Program-made: the position numbers and the translations under genes
Shown here: in pieces, positions 23,280 to 33,674 of the stretch
Layout of the letters: each line of letters starts with the position of its first letter
Position numbering within the stretch: position 1 is the stretch's first letter
Notes under the pieces: model-generated
What the model was told of the DNA's origin: nothing
The model's database searches: none
Seen by the model: the letters and a program-made list of their open reading frames with translations, nothing else
Assembly: GCA_963575645.1 (NCBI GenBank)
Contig: OY754470.1
Location: 11,478,501 to 11,542,500, forward strand
DNA from: Xanthostigma xanthostigma
Taxonomy: Eukaryota; Arthropoda; Insecta; Raphidioptera; Raphidiidae
Direction: 5' to 3'
DNA: 64,000 nucleotides

Positions 23280-23640
23280 TGTGTATGTCGAGCACTCCGG
23301 CTGCGCCGTCGTGCTCGAAAAAAAATAGCGTAAAGTATTCGTGGATAACTGGTCTTTAAAACACTTGTTCTATTTCGAGCACTCCGGCTGCGCCGTCGTG
23401 CTCGAATGCTATTGAATTGTAGCTTATATGAAACGTTGCGCCATCTATTGAATATTTACTCAATTCAGTCAACAGGTATCGCCATCTGTTAGAATCCTTT
23501 GGAGCTAACAGCCGGCTGCGCCGTCGTGCTCGAATGCTATTGAATTGTAGCTTATATGAAACGTTGCGCCATCTATTGAATATTCACTCAATCCAGTCAA
23601 CAGATAATTATGACTGTCAAGGAATAGACAAATAATTTGC
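23280..23640 (+). repeat. Tandem repeat with 128-bp period
   Basis: CCGGCTGCGCCGTCGTGCTC occurs at 23297, 23384 and 23512. The last two start near-identical 128-bp units that include ATTGAATTGTAGCTTATATG and GCGCCATCTATTGAATATT. The first copy is partial. The GC-rich block GAGCACTCCGG ... CGTGCTC is itself partly palindromic. Confidence 0.85.
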
Positions 23641-23815
23641 AATAAAATAATATTGCGACTATAAATTGAAATGTAAGCTATCCTATCTTTCAAGTTGGGT
23701 CGAATTGCACACGGTGTGCAAATCAAATTTAAAAGTGGTTCAGTAGTTTAGGAGTTCATCGTGGGCAAACAACGTGACACGTAATTTTTATATATAAAGA
23801 TTTTAAATTTAATAG
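23641..23815. repeat. Repeat tail with GTTCAGTAGTTTAGGAG
   Basis: AAACAACGTGACACGTAATT followed by TATATATAAAGA resembles a Helitron- or SINE-type end common in insect repeats. Extent and class are uncertain. Confidence 0.35.
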
Positions 23816-23857
23816 AATAGGTCCTTTTAGTTCATTTTTATCTAGTTCGAATTTTAG

Positions 23858-24475
23858 ATGTGTTACCTGATTTGGACAAAAATTTTCGATATACGCATGT
23901 TTTTTTCCGGATGTTTCATTATTAACGCACACATACTACTCCTGTATCCTGAAATTTTTCATGATACAGTAAGTTATGTATTTCAACGTACAGAACGCGA
24001 TCTTTTGCTATTTGCTATTTTGATAGAGCTTTTGATGATCTTCAAGCGATATCGTAAAATCGTGCTGCGTAAAATAGCATGTGCGTTGACCCTAAGCCAA
24101 AAGAATTGTGCAGAATTTGAACATTTCGTGAAAAGATTTTATTTATCCAACTTCGTGACTTTTTTACTTAATAATAATATCGTTGCTTCTGACATACTTT
24201 CTGCTATTAATAACAGTTTTGACTATTATGACAGTTTTGATTCGCTTTATCATCAATACAACACAAGATATAGGGACAATTTGACCAGCACTAAAATATA
24301 CAATCTTGAAGAAATAAAAAATGTTAATAATTGTCAACAATTTAAGGAAAGACTTAAGACCTTCTTAGCTGTTAAAATGTTTTTACAATATAAGTGAATT
24401 TTTTAATAAGTAATTTTTTTTGTAATTGACTTCTATACAATTTCTTGTCTTTGGAGCAATAAAGAATTATTATTA
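23858..24475 (+). pseudogene. LINE 3' end with (ATT)n tail
   Basis: An open frame to 24397. Its last part (YHQYNTRYRDNL ... FKERLKTFL) matches the conserved tail of jockey/CR1-group reverse transcriptase proteins, where Y-T-R and FK--LK--LL motifs follow the RT domain. The 3' UTR ends AGCAATAAAGAATTATTATT, the same style of tail as the LINE at 57397. The first third of the frame does not resemble RT and may be unrelated sequence. The RT catalytic core is missing, so it is a 5'-truncated relic. Confidence 0.55.
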
Positions 24476-24520
24476 TTCAAAGATTTGTATTCCACAGAAA
24501 ACGAGTGTCATTCATTAAAT

Positions 24521-24762
24521 AGATATACTAAAATTATAAAGAGGTAAAGTTTGTAAGTTTGGATGTAGGAGGTAAATTCCAAAACTAGTTCATAGATTTC
24601 AAAAATGTTTTCACCAATATTTAGAATGGATCTTAAGGATGAACATAGGCTATATATTATCGCGTTATAATAAAAACGCTTTTTGTGGAGACCAATTTTG
24701 CAACGAAGTCGGTGTAAATGGGCGGCAATCTACAAGCGAACGAAGCCGGACCGGGCTTATAT
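24521..24762 (+). mobile_element. Helitron J, non-autonomous relic
   Basis: It begins near ATACTAAAATTATAAAGAGG and ends GCCGGACCGGGCT, a decayed 3' hairpin. The body matches Helitrons at 27394-27902 and 54899-57668 (AGTTTGGATGTAGGAGGTAA; GGCGGCAATCTACAAG). Confidence 0.6.
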
Positions 24763-24869
24763 TATAAAATTGAAAATAAGACAGGATGTTTCCACATATT
24801 TGACTAAAAAAACATAATTCTAAATTACTATATTACCACTATTGTCATGCGAGCTATAAAAAAAATATC

Positions 24870-25040
24870 TTCTAGCTCAGATTCTCCCCTGTATGAGCGG
24901 AGCTTGTGCTATAACTATGTGTCAGTTACAGTGTTCCCGACCACCAGTTTGTAACGACGACGCCGGAGTGGGGTTGGCTCTTCTGTAGACGCCGGCCGCC
25001 GATGAAGTATGGCTACGCCTGTTAGCTCTGGTAATGCACA
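24870..25040. other. GC-rich patch
   Basis: AACGACGACGCCGGAGTGG and AGACGCCGGCCGCCGATGA stand out in composition. No open frame with a domain was seen. It sits just upstream of the miRNA-like hairpin. Confidence 0.3.
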
Positions 25041-25084
25041 GTTTTTAAAACTGAGCATACTGTTTTGAGCGTTATTTCCATAAA

Positions 25085-25170
25085 AATGCAGGGTTTGAAA
25101 ATAGTTGACCGTATAATGATGATAATGGCATCATCACTATACATGCTCGACTATTTTCAAGCTCTTCATT
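25085..25170 (+). ncRNA. Candidate pre-miRNA-like hairpin
   Basis: An 86-base imperfect hairpin. The 5' arm AATGCAGGGTTTGAAAATAG ... ATGATGAT pairs with the 3' arm ATCATCAC ... CTATTTTCAAGCTCTTCATT. There are about 35 pairs, a few single mismatches, one small asymmetric bulge and a 6-nt loop (AATGGC). Size and mismatch pattern are those of an animal pre-miRNA. No mature sequence is recognised, and a short MITE is the alternative. The overlapping 64-codon frame is the hairpin read as protein. Confidence 0.35.
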
Positions 25171-25362
25171 TCTATTACAAGCCCCCAGTGTTCATGTTCG
25201 AAATAGATAGATTTCAGATTATAGGCGCTCAACTGCGGCGGTCATTAGCGTCTATGTGATAGAGAATTTGCCAGTCACTTTCCCAATCGACTGGTACGAG
25301 CTCGAGTACCTGGGATCGCTATGGTCCATAAAACATTGAAATATAACTACGATTACAACTGC

Positions 25363-25882
25363 ATTTCACTCAGCGTTACCAGATTGGGTTTTTTTTTCGC
25401 AATTCTGGGGAAAAAATTGACTCTAGGGGAAAATTTGGGGAAATAGTATCTTTGGGGAAATGTTTGGGGATAATTTTGAGTTTGCCATTTGGTAATGCTG
25501 CTGTAGAACGGGCGTTTTCGGTGATGAATATCGTCAAAAATAAACTCCGAAACAGAATGCTCACGAAAACCGCAGACCATATTATGAGAGTAAGAAGTGT
25601 CTTAGAAAACCGCGGCGGGTGCATAAAGTTTGAACCAACCGAAAAAATGCTAAATTTATTTAATTCCGAAAACGTATATCAACAAACAGAAGAAAATGAG
25701 ACTGAAGAAGTACTTAATATTTTTTGTGAAACTTAAACGAATAAAAATCATTTTAATTTTATATTCGATTTTTTTCTTTAACTAAGCGATTGGGTTTTTT
25801 TTTTAAACATATCATTTTGGGGAAAAACAAAAATAAGTTTGGGGAAAATCATAAAATTGCATCTGGCAACCCTGATTTCACT
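25363..25882 (+). mobile_element. hAT deletion derivative with 8-bp TSD
   Basis: The element is 25371-25874, with ends CAGCGTTACCAGATTGGG and ATCTGGCAACCCTG. ATTTCACT is duplicated at 25363-25370 and 25875-25882. Multiple TTGGGGAAA words form sub-terminal repeats on both sides. It retains only the end of a transposase gene. Confidence 0.95.
25452..25736 (+). pseudogene. hAT transposase C-terminal dimerisation domain
   Basis: A 94-codon remnant. LPFGNAAVERAFSVMNIVKN followed by KLRNRML and IMRVRSVLE is the hAT C-terminal (Dimer_Tnp) signature, here close to the P-element-repressor-like branch. The start codon is only the first in-frame ATG after a deletion joint. The DDE catalytic core and the BED zinc finger are missing. 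The end (ETEEVLNIFCET) reads to a natural stop followed by the 3' TIR region. It cannot transpose on its own, but its ends could be mobilised in trans. Confidence 0.85.
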
Positions 25883-26131
25883 GTTCCTCCTGAGCTGTTC
25901 TTAGGAGCGATAATTCCCAACAAACATTCCAATCTTTCCTCTGAGAGGTCTGAGATTCTAATCAGAGAAATGCTAAAAGTGTATCAATTGGATTTTAATT
26001 TATTATTTAAAAAATATGCCCAAATAACTGTGGGTGGCCATGATACAAGATCTTTTTTACCAGTTTATATTCTAAAACAAAAAGAACGGTGGTTTGTTTT
26101 AGAATATAAGCGAACTATGATTTTGTTATAA
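25883..26131 (+). CDS. Unassigned open frame beside the hAT
   Basis: From the end of the hAT target duplication the frame VPPELFLGAIIPNKHSNLSS runs 83 codons to TAA. It is continuous through the duplication from the 3' TIR side. Composition is protein-like (FKKYAQITVGGHDTRSF, KQKERWFVLEYKRTM). Upstream of the hAT the same frame closes at a TAA about 30 bases before the insertion. It may be an exon into which the hAT inserted, or a relic. No family was recognised. Confidence 0.25.
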   Translation, partial: VPPELFLGAIIPNKHSNLSSERSEILIREMLKVYQLDFNLLFKKYAQITVGGHDTRSFLPVYILKQKERWFVLEYKRTMILL

Positions 26132-26359
26132 TAATAATAATAGATTTTATACTTGTGTGGTAAAAAAAAAATTGTATCTATGACATTATCCTGACCATGC
26201 ATGAGGAGAGGTGGAGATTCATTCGCTAGGATGTGAAATAATGAAACATAGTGTGAATATTCATGAAAGCTTTTTATTTCCCGTTATTGAACTTTGGCTT
26301 CTGAAAAGATCAAATTGCACTTGAGACATTTGAACTATTGTTTATGACCTGATTGCAAT

Positions 26360-26765
26360 ATTATAATAGACCGAGCGGGGTGGCGTAGTGGTGAGAACAC
26401 TAGACTCGTATTCAGGGGGGTACCGGGCTCGAATACCGGCGGGAGACTTTTTCCTACTGCCCCTCGCCTAGAAACAGTAATTCCTCAATAATTCCAAATA
26501 AATATCGAGATGGTTCCTTATTCAAGGCCGCATGGCCGATTACCTGTCAAACTCCTATGCTCAAAATTTGCCTATCTTATCCTAATTTCCTAAGATTCCT
26601 CCATTCGCCCATTGCTATTAATTAAGTGGAAGTTTAAAAGTGTTGAAAATAACGGGAAGTGTGATAGATGGAAAATAGTAATGGCGTTCGTTACGACATA
26701 AAATCGAGAAACGGACGTTAAACGCATTATCATTATTATTATTATTATTTTTACATTATAATAGA
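26360..26765 (+). mobile_element. tRNA-derived SINE with 11-bp TSD
   Basis: The element is 26371-26754. It has a pol III box A (GGGGTGGCGTAGTGGTGAG) and box B (GGGCTCGAATACC), a tRNA-unrelated body and an (ATT)n tail at 26729-26750. ATTATAATAGA is duplicated at 26360-26370 and 26755-26765. The head could derive from a tRNA with a CGT anticodon (loop CTCGTAT), but the stem is imperfect. This is the cleanest SINE in the window. Confidence 0.9.
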
Positions 26766-27393
26766 ACGTTTATGGTCATCCTCATAACTTTTAGGCCCTC
26801 CCCATCCAAACAAAATTATGTGTACGTCCTTGGACACCGCTATGGTCTCGACTAGCTTCAAGCCCAAAATAGGTTGCTTGAAAGGTCTGTTAATTTTTGG
26901 AACGCAAACGGAATGTGAAATAGAGTGTTATTTTACGGCTAACACTACAAATCATTGCAAGCTGAAATGAAAAAATATATTATGTGGTATTATAATGTGA
27001 CACCATAAATCTACACGTTGTTTTAAGAACTCATACATTTTCACGTTTTTACAGAATAATCATTGCATTTTTCATGTTTCAGTTTTATTCTTTTTTCCTA
27101 TTCAATCAACTGGAAGGCGAACTTTAAACATATTCAAAAATAATCGTTCTAAAGTTATAGAAAAAATAATACTATTTATCAATATTAAAATAAGTATTCA
27201 AAAGAGTAGAATCTTTGTCTGTAAATCTAATTTTGTTGTGTTAAAAAAGCCATTTAATAATCACAGACACGCTTGAAATTTATATTGCGCTTTATAGCCC
27301 AGTACTTTTAGATATAGTTCGATATGTTAATTTTAGCTTCGAATTACTAGGAAACCAATGATAGAATCCAATGCTGAATATACCTTTATCTTA
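26766..27393. other. TE-end fragment, then nothing recognised
   Basis: 26775-26850 contains TAGGCCCTCCCCATCC and TGTGTACGTCCTTGG, a sequence typical of insect MITE ends, without a partner. The rest is AT-rich. Confidence 0.3.
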
Positions 27394-27902
27394 AATAGCA
27401 GCCCAGTCCGAACTTGTAGATTGCCACCATTTTTCGTCGACTTACGTTGCAAAATTGGGCTCTCTACGATTTTATTTTAACGCAATAATATAAGCCTACG
27501 TCCATCCTCATGGTCCACTCAAATTTGCTAAAAAATTTGACATCGGATGAGTAGTTTCGGAGATTACCTCCTACATCTAAACTTACAAAAGTTACGTCTT
27601 TATAATATTAGTATTAGAAATGTAATCTTTGATTACCGTCTGAATAGAACTCTTCAAATAAATAACAATAGATGACGTTTCGGTCCGGATTTTGATCTTG
27701 TCCAGAAATAATCTAAAAAATATAAAAATTAATTAGTATCTACTTATTAAGTTTGAATTTATTTTATTAACAAAATAATAATGAAAAATTAATAACAAAC
27801 CTTTGTTATATCTATTGAATTATAATTTTATAATTTTTTGTTAATTTATTATAGTCTGAAAAAATTGGTGGATAATTTTATTTATTTGAATATTAGTATA
27901 GA
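27394..27902 (-). mobile_element. Helitron I, interrupted by a foldback
   Basis: The minus-strand 5' end is TCTATACTAATATT at 27902 after a host A. The 3' side ends in GGACTGGGCTGCTATT at about 27394, a decayed hairpin. The body is shared with 24521-24762 and 54899-57668. A foldback of 275 bp (27615-27889) was inserted close to the 5' end and duplicated ATATTAGTAT. Confidence 0.75.
27605..27899. mobile_element. Hammerhead foldback retroelement, copy 2
   Basis: The element is 27615-27889, flanked by direct repeats ATATTAGTAT (27605-27614 and 27890-27899). The left arm has AATCTTTGATTACCGTCTGA and a decayed minus-strand hammerhead core at 27672-27703 (CTGGACA instead of CTGAAGA; GAAACGTC intact). 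The right arm ends in TTTTATTTATTTGA. It sits inside Helitron I. Confidence 0.75.
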
Positions 27903-28984
27903 TTGGCTTTCAAAGTCGTACTAGAAATCGAAGATTAAATTCGTTAAATATTTGCATATTAGGTATATACAGTAAATTTCATTTCATGAACCAAACACAG
28001 GTATCTACTACAATGTTTTTTCCTTATTATTAAAAAAAAAAACAAAATAAGCGAATCAGCAGCTAAGGCCATTATCGCAAGAAGTAAGCATAAATATTAA
28101 ATAAATAACATGTTAATAATATTATAATATTCCATCATTTTTATCGTGCAACAATGCACAAACTAGCATTTTTACAGAAAAAATGCATGATTTTTCAAAA
28201 TTTTGCATAAAATTTCAGAGAGATCTGACCTTTACGTTGGATAAAATATATCCCCATTGTGGCGAAAAAATACCGTTTTTTGCGTTTAGTTTCCAAACGG
28301 TACACCAAGTGATAAAAGTCAATATAATAACAAGTATTTTTATTAAACTTTATTTGAAACTCTGAAGATAATAAAAAGTTTACCAAAACGTTGATGATAA
28401 ATGCAATTTTTAGTATAGATTTTTATTGATCCTATTGCCACGGATTTTTCCAAAAACTTCCTCTAATAGTCTTCAAGGATCACAATTGATCTAATTATTT
28501 AATTAGAGTTAACTTCATATTAAACTTTACAAAAATGGCCCACTCGTAAATTATTCTAGCGGGTCGTTTGCAGCACGCCGTAAAAGTGCTCCTGTTTTCA
28601 GAGTCAAATTACGTTTAAGAATCTTCACATGCTTGCCACTGGTCAGAAAAACACACAATAAAGCGATTATAATTTGATTTTATGCTTAAATTTTAATCTA
28701 ACTTTTCAGTTCTGGTTTTTCGAGAACAAAGTCGACAGAGAATATGCAGGTTGTCTGGAAAAGAATATATTATTATACACAATAACTATAAATACATTTT
28801 ACAGACCCTCTCTGATATCAATGTATTATTTCATGCACAAGCTGTGTTTTTATTGCCACTGATGTTGATTTATATATCAAATATTGTTTAGCTGACGAGA
28901 TATATTCACACAGTTTACGTCGGTTCGCCTTTGCATTCAATATTTTGTGAAAATATGGCATTTCGCTGGTCATTTTTTGTCTAG
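27903..28984. other. No supported gene; one weak hammerhead-like word
   Basis: 28362-28393 reads CTGAAGATAATAAAAAGTTT followed by ACCAAAACGTT, which resembles a decayed GAAACGTC-type core without a convincing stem. The remainder is AT-rich with no gene. Confidence 0.25.
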
Positions 28985-29159
28985 GGTATTTTTTTAACTT
29001 CCCGCTTAAAAAAAAAAAAATTTTTTTTTTTTTTTCAAAAATCGGGAAGTTATTGGTTTTACCCCGATTTTCGAAAATCGAGTTTTCGCCAGATCTCGAC
29101 GTTTTAAGGTCCTAGGAAGCTATTGAAACTATTTTGGCGATGATGTCCGTAGGGCTGTA

Positions 29160-29215
<56 letters not shown>

Positions 29216-30125
29216 AACCTTTTATATCTTTTGAACGGAGTGTCCGACTGAAACGCGGTTTGCGGCATCTGACGTGATCTTGGTGAACTTAGACTTCATG
29301 AAAATTTTAAACGATTCGGCACAAAAAATTTTGAGAAATCTTAAAAAAACAAGTTTCAAAAATTTTTAAAAATTTGTTTTTGTAAAAAAATTTCTAAACT
29401 ACTAAACCGATTAATTCCAAAAACTAATCAGCTCTTCTCCTTAACAAACTGCGTCGATTTCCGCAAACCGCATCAAAATCGGTTCATTTGTTCACGAGAA
29501 ACCGTGAACGAAAAAATCGTAAAAAAGTGTTTTTTTAAAATGATTCTTAAAATTGTTATCAGATTGATTTTTTTGTAACAAATTACTTTCTTAAGCTAAA
29601 AAAACTGCGTCGATCGCCGCAAACCATATCAAAATTGGTTCATTTGTTCATGAGATAACGTGAACGAAAAATTAGGAAAAAAGTAATTTTTTAAAATTAC
29701 TCGTAAAATTCTTATCAAATCGATTTTTTTGTAATAATTTACTTTCTTAGGTTAAAAAAACTGCGTCGATTGCAGCAAACCGCATCAAAATCGGCTCATT
29801 TGTTCACGAGATATCGTGAACGAAAAGTTTTTAAAAAGTGTTTTTTTTTAAATTGCTCGTAAAATTCCTATGAGATCGATTTTTCTGTATTAAATTACTT
29901 TTTAAGGTTAAAAAATTGCGTCGACTGCCGCAAATTGCATCAAAATCGGTTCATTTGTTCATGAGATATCGTGAACGAAAATTTCGTAACAAAGTGTTTT
30001 TTTTTTGAGCTCGAAGAGCTAAAAAATAAACTTCTTGCTATATTTGATATATTTTTGGGCGTTTTGAACTCGAAAATAGCGGGAAGTTACAGGGATGGCC
30101 TGCAGGGTCAAACTACTTTTCAAAT
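28985..30125. mobile_element. AACTTCCCGC element with (GT)n and internal tandem units
   Basis: It begins AACTTCCCGCTTAAAA and ends TAGCGGGAAGTTACAGGG, so TAACTTCCCGCT is a terminal inverted repeat. Inside are a (GT)n/(ATGT)n microsatellite (29160-29215) and four diverged units of about 160 bp starting near 29450, 29606, 29760 and 29920, each with CTGCGTCGA ... CGCAAACCGCATC and a GTTCA-GAGA block. A second, inverted copy lies at 48590-49215 with fewer units. No protein. Confidence 0.75.
29160..29218. repeat. (GT)n / (ATGT)n microsatellite
   Basis: Uninterrupted GT dinucleotides flanked by ATGT units. The equivalent position of the related copy at 49120 is a short (CA)n in inverted orientation. 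Confidence 0.95.
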
Positions 30126-30531
30126 TTTTTTATTAATAAAGACGCGCAGTTGCTAGGCTATATGCGTCGAAATAAGTCTATGTATGCACGTAAGTTGTTA
30201 TCATATATTAATATAATATTGGGAGACGTTGCTAACTCTAGGGTTATTAATTCAATTATAAAAGTAAAGAAATTAATTAAACATTTCTTACTTCTTCTTC
30301 ATATTCTTAATGACTGATAAAAATTAAGTACCAACCACAAATTAGGAAATGAATCGAAACCATTTTAAAGGTTTTTTTATTGAGTACCAATAATCAATAT
30401 AGTGAAGATATCTATCCAAATCAGTCTAGCTGTTTTCTAATTATGTTAGTAAAAACTAAAAAAGGCTAAAAATGAGTGTTCCCGCCGTTACCGTCAAATA
30501 TTGCAAAAATTCTTTAACATGATAGTAGATT
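30126..30531. other. No supported gene
   Basis: AT-rich spacer. No feature recognised. Confidence 0.35.
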
Positions 30532-30625
30532 GTATATCAAGGGCGCAATGGAGTTGCCCTTGTGTATATTATTGACGAGTTGTAACATGTGACACGAGTT
30601 GAAATATCATTGCGCCCTAGATATA
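30532..30625. repeat. Small inverted-repeat element with GGGCGCAATG ends
   Basis: TATATCAAGGGCGCAATG at the left is mirrored by CATTGCGCCCTAGATATA at the right, about 95 bp in all. It lies next to the hAT at 30638. Confidence 0.7.
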
Positions 30626-30629
30626 GGTA

Positions 30630-31065
30630 CATGGAATTAGAGATGTGGAAAAATTATCGATATATCGATGTATCGATATTTTTAATTCAAAACATCGATA
30701 TTTTTAGCCGATATATTTTGATCCGATATATCGATACAAAATATCCAATATCGAAAATTGTATCAAAAACGATATATTTTTTTATTTATGATACTAAAGT
30801 CACTAGAATCCAATTTATTTTTGTAATTATTATATTGCCTAATAAAAAGAAATACTGGTAAAAATATTTTCATTTTTGTTGAGATTTTTGTACATTAAAA
30901 TAATGTACATTTTTTTATTTTAAAAACGCAAAATCTTTTGAAAATTTGATCGATATATCGATATTTTTTCCTCGATATATCGACGTCAATATTGATATTT
31001 TTATAAATATCGATACATCGATTTATCGATATTTTTTTTTCACTTCCGACATCCCTACATGGAAT
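30630..31065. mobile_element. hAT MITE rich in ATCGATAT, 8-bp TSD
   Basis: The element is 30638-31057, with ends TAGAGATGTGG and CCGACATCCCTA. CATGGAAT is duplicated at 30630-30637 and 31058-31065. Arrays of TATCGATATATCGATG words form both sub-terminal regions. The open frame within it is an artefact of these words. Confidence 0.93.
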
Positions 31066-31194
31066 TGTTTGACCTGAAACCTGTAAAATAGCGATTTTTG
31101 TCTACATTTCCGGTATTTTCTAATGGTAGATTAGTAGTGGTGGTAGCAGGTACTGTACATTGTACATAATTATAATAATTAATAGTCTGTCTAA

Positions 31195-31310
31195 GCACTC
31201 AAATACATCGAGCGACCGTAGCCGTGCGGGTAAAGACGTGTACATGATTTCAGGGTCGCGTTCAGCTGAAGTAATATGAAATATGAAAACTACTGAATTT
31301 TTCTTTATTT
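31195..31310 (+). mobile_element. tRNA-like SINE head
   Basis: GACCGTAGCCGTGCGGGTAA resembles a pol III box A, and CAGGGTCGCGTTCAG a diverged box B. No clear tail or TSD was found. Confidence 0.4.
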
Positions 31311-31459
31311 ATTTTTAAAAATAATTTAAATTAAAGAAATATTTATTTTTATTTATTTAATTTTAACGCCAGCTTCTCGTCACCGGCTAGTAACAAGTCA
31401 TTTTATGAAAAGCAGCTATTTTATAAGGAATACGAAACGGTAATGCGTATCGTGATCCC

Positions 31460-31810
31460 CCCAAAAAATATACCCGACAAAATATCCTCCGACATATCCC
31501 CTGACAAAATATCATCTTGACTAAATATCCTATACGGGCAAAATATTCTCCGACATAAAACAATTACGGGGTCGTGTCGATGCGATGGTGTTTTTTGCGC
31601 AGTGAAAAGAGGAAGGCGTTTGGGGGGAGTTCTTTAAAAAACCATTACGGGATCGTGTCGATGCGATGGCGTTTTTTTGCGCAGTAAAAAGGGGAGTGCG
31701 TTTGGGGGTAGTTTATTAAAAACAATTATAGGGTCGTATATACAAAGTGAGATAGTAATACAGTAATTTTACACCAGTTTTGCCGATAGGATATTTTGTC
31801 GGGAGATGAA
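31460..31810. mobile_element. TIR element with 81-bp tandem units
   Basis: CCCGACAAAATATCC near 31472 is mirrored by GGATATTTTGTCGGG near 31790. Between them two units of about 81 bp (GGGTCGTGTCGATGCGATGG ... TTTTTTGCGCAGT) follow one another from about 31557 and 31638, then a partial third. Short GACAAAATATCC words repeat at the left. Confidence 0.65.
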
Positions 31811-32624
31811 AACGCGCGAAATCAGGTAAAAAAAAAATATGTGCTTATTTGAAACCCATTTATGAAGTCGAAAAGAATGCCGCAGAATTATATATAGCTC
31901 TATCGGAAATTATACAAATGAATTCTATGTGTTTTTCATTTTTCTTGTGTGACAAGTAATTCCTTGTTCGAATTATGACAGCAACGTAACAGGCTGTATT
32001 CCTAAAACGCGTGATCGAGTGCAGTGTTGAACACGTCTGGCTATATACGGATAAAATAATGTTTTTGTTATCTTTATACAATACAAAGTAGGATATACTT
32101 ATACACAGACAATATATCGGTTAGCCATAACTTACTCTCTCGTTGCAATTTATGAACTAAACAGAACTAAAACATAGTATTTCCTCGTGTAAAACACAAT
32201 ATATGTGTATACATTCATAAATGCTACAGTTAAAGCTAAACGTAACTGAATTATTACTTCTTGTAACGGTATAATATGTATGTAACTTATTTCTTTTCGT
32301 GTAAAAATATACTTATTTCAGATTTATATACAAAAGCAATAATATTTTTACTTTCATATCGAAATATATTTTGTTATTGATGTTATATCTTGAACGTTCT
32401 AAATGTTTCGAATATATATTTATCAATCACGAACGATGTGGTTATAAATTTAATAGATTACCTGTGCATAAGTCTTAATAATATTTTTATCCATTTTTGG
32501 CTGTTATTCACAGTCTTTCGTTTAAAAGCTATTTTTTTTAGCTAAATCGTTAAAATCTTATCTTTAAAAGTGATTTTTCATGCTTATATATTAGCGTCAT
32601 GAGTATGTTACCTAAATAATATGT
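31811..32624. other. No supported gene
   Basis: AT-rich; a 73-codon minus-strand frame has no domain. Confidence 0.35.
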
Positions 32625-33010
32625 TCCATGTTGAGTAAAAATTAATCAAAGCATGCTTAACAAGTTTATTTCTGACAGATCTACAAAACAAAAGGCAGTT
32701 GATTTTTTTTTATTTTCAAAATATTTCCGAAACTATAAAGTTTAGAAAAAAGTTTTTTTTAACAAAACTTTTGTGAAAAAATAAATAGAATTATAAACAG
32801 TTATGAAAAGTACATATACCATTATTACATAAAAAACAACGTTATAGCGAATATATTTTTGCGCATGCGCCGATTTTCCCCAAAAACCATAGGGCTGTTC
32901 AAAATTGCATATAAATTTGCTATAAAGTTTAGAAAAAAAAATTGTTAGCAAAACTTTCTTGAAATAATAAATAGGGTAATAAGCCGCTATGAAAAGTATA
33001 CCGTTCAAAA
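32625..33010 (-). repeat. Dispersed repeat family R3, copy 2
   Basis: Inverted relative to 13990-14400 and 45930-46370. Words such as AGCATGCTTAACAAG and TTTTCAAAATATTTCCGAAA and the GCGCATGCGC block match. The right part contains a second copy of the AAACTTTATAG-type block. Confidence 0.6.
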
Positions 33011-33284
33011 TTTTATATTTTTTGGTACCTACCTTGAAAATTGTCTGTCACGATGTTAGACGCGCGATAATGGTCTGCCATTGTTATTTTTCAATAATAA
33101 TTATATTGTATTACAAATTTTCCAAATGGCAGATGTGGTCAAATACATTTGAAATTAGTCAAATTTCGATACCTGTCGCTGAGCACGGGCCACGGCGGCC
33201 ACACTGGGCTTAGTGAGTCCCCACCCCATGTATGGTAGGTATAGGAGACGTACTGTGTAAAAATTCATGTCTGGTCAATTACAT

Positions 33285-33470
33285 AATATAGGTAGCCGGC
33301 CACTGGCTTTTATTACACGCTTTATATTAACTTCACTTGTAAGTTTGTATGTATGTAAGTATGTATGTTTGTTTGTAACCTTCCTTTGGACTTCAGCAAG
33401 TGGTTTATGTAGTGTAACAAAGCTTGCTACATTGTAAGCACTAAATAAAGTTCTTACTTTATAATAAATA
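33285..33470. repeat. Repeat end with GGCCACTGGCTTTTATTACA
   Basis: CACGCTTTATATTAACTTCA and a GTATGTATGT-type stretch resemble a Helitron- or RTE-like end frequent in moth genomes. The word TGTAACAAAGCTTGCTA recurs at 33630. Its class is uncertain. Confidence 0.35.
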
Positions 33471-33674
33471 AAACTCATATATTTTAATTTTAAAAAATTC
33501 GTGATGAATTGTTTTCTCAGATGTGAATGGTTAAATTGATTTTTTCCAAATTATAACAACATTCATTTTTCCAGCGTAGCTAAGGAAAAACAAATTTTGA
33601 CAATATTACAAAAGAGAGAGAGAGAGTTAATGTAACAAAGCTTGCTATAGTAGTATAATAGGCCAGCACTGTAA

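Noticed and set aside
23281..23640. CpG-island promoter
   Set aside because: The CG richness comes from three copies of one repeat block, not from a broad island.
25065..25259. 64-codon ORF
   Set aside because: Much of it is the two arms of the hairpin 25085-25170, and it has no recognisable domain.
26371..26460. Functional tRNA-Thr gene
   Set aside because: Box A and B are present, but it continues into a SINE body with (ATT)n tail and an 11-bp target duplication.
29160..29218. Telomeric or CRISPR-like array
   Set aside because: It is a plain GT microsatellite; no spacer structure and no TTAGG units.
30589..30861. 90-codon frame rich in Arg, Tyr and Asp
   Set aside because: It is produced by ATCGATAT arrays of the hAT MITE at 30638-31057.
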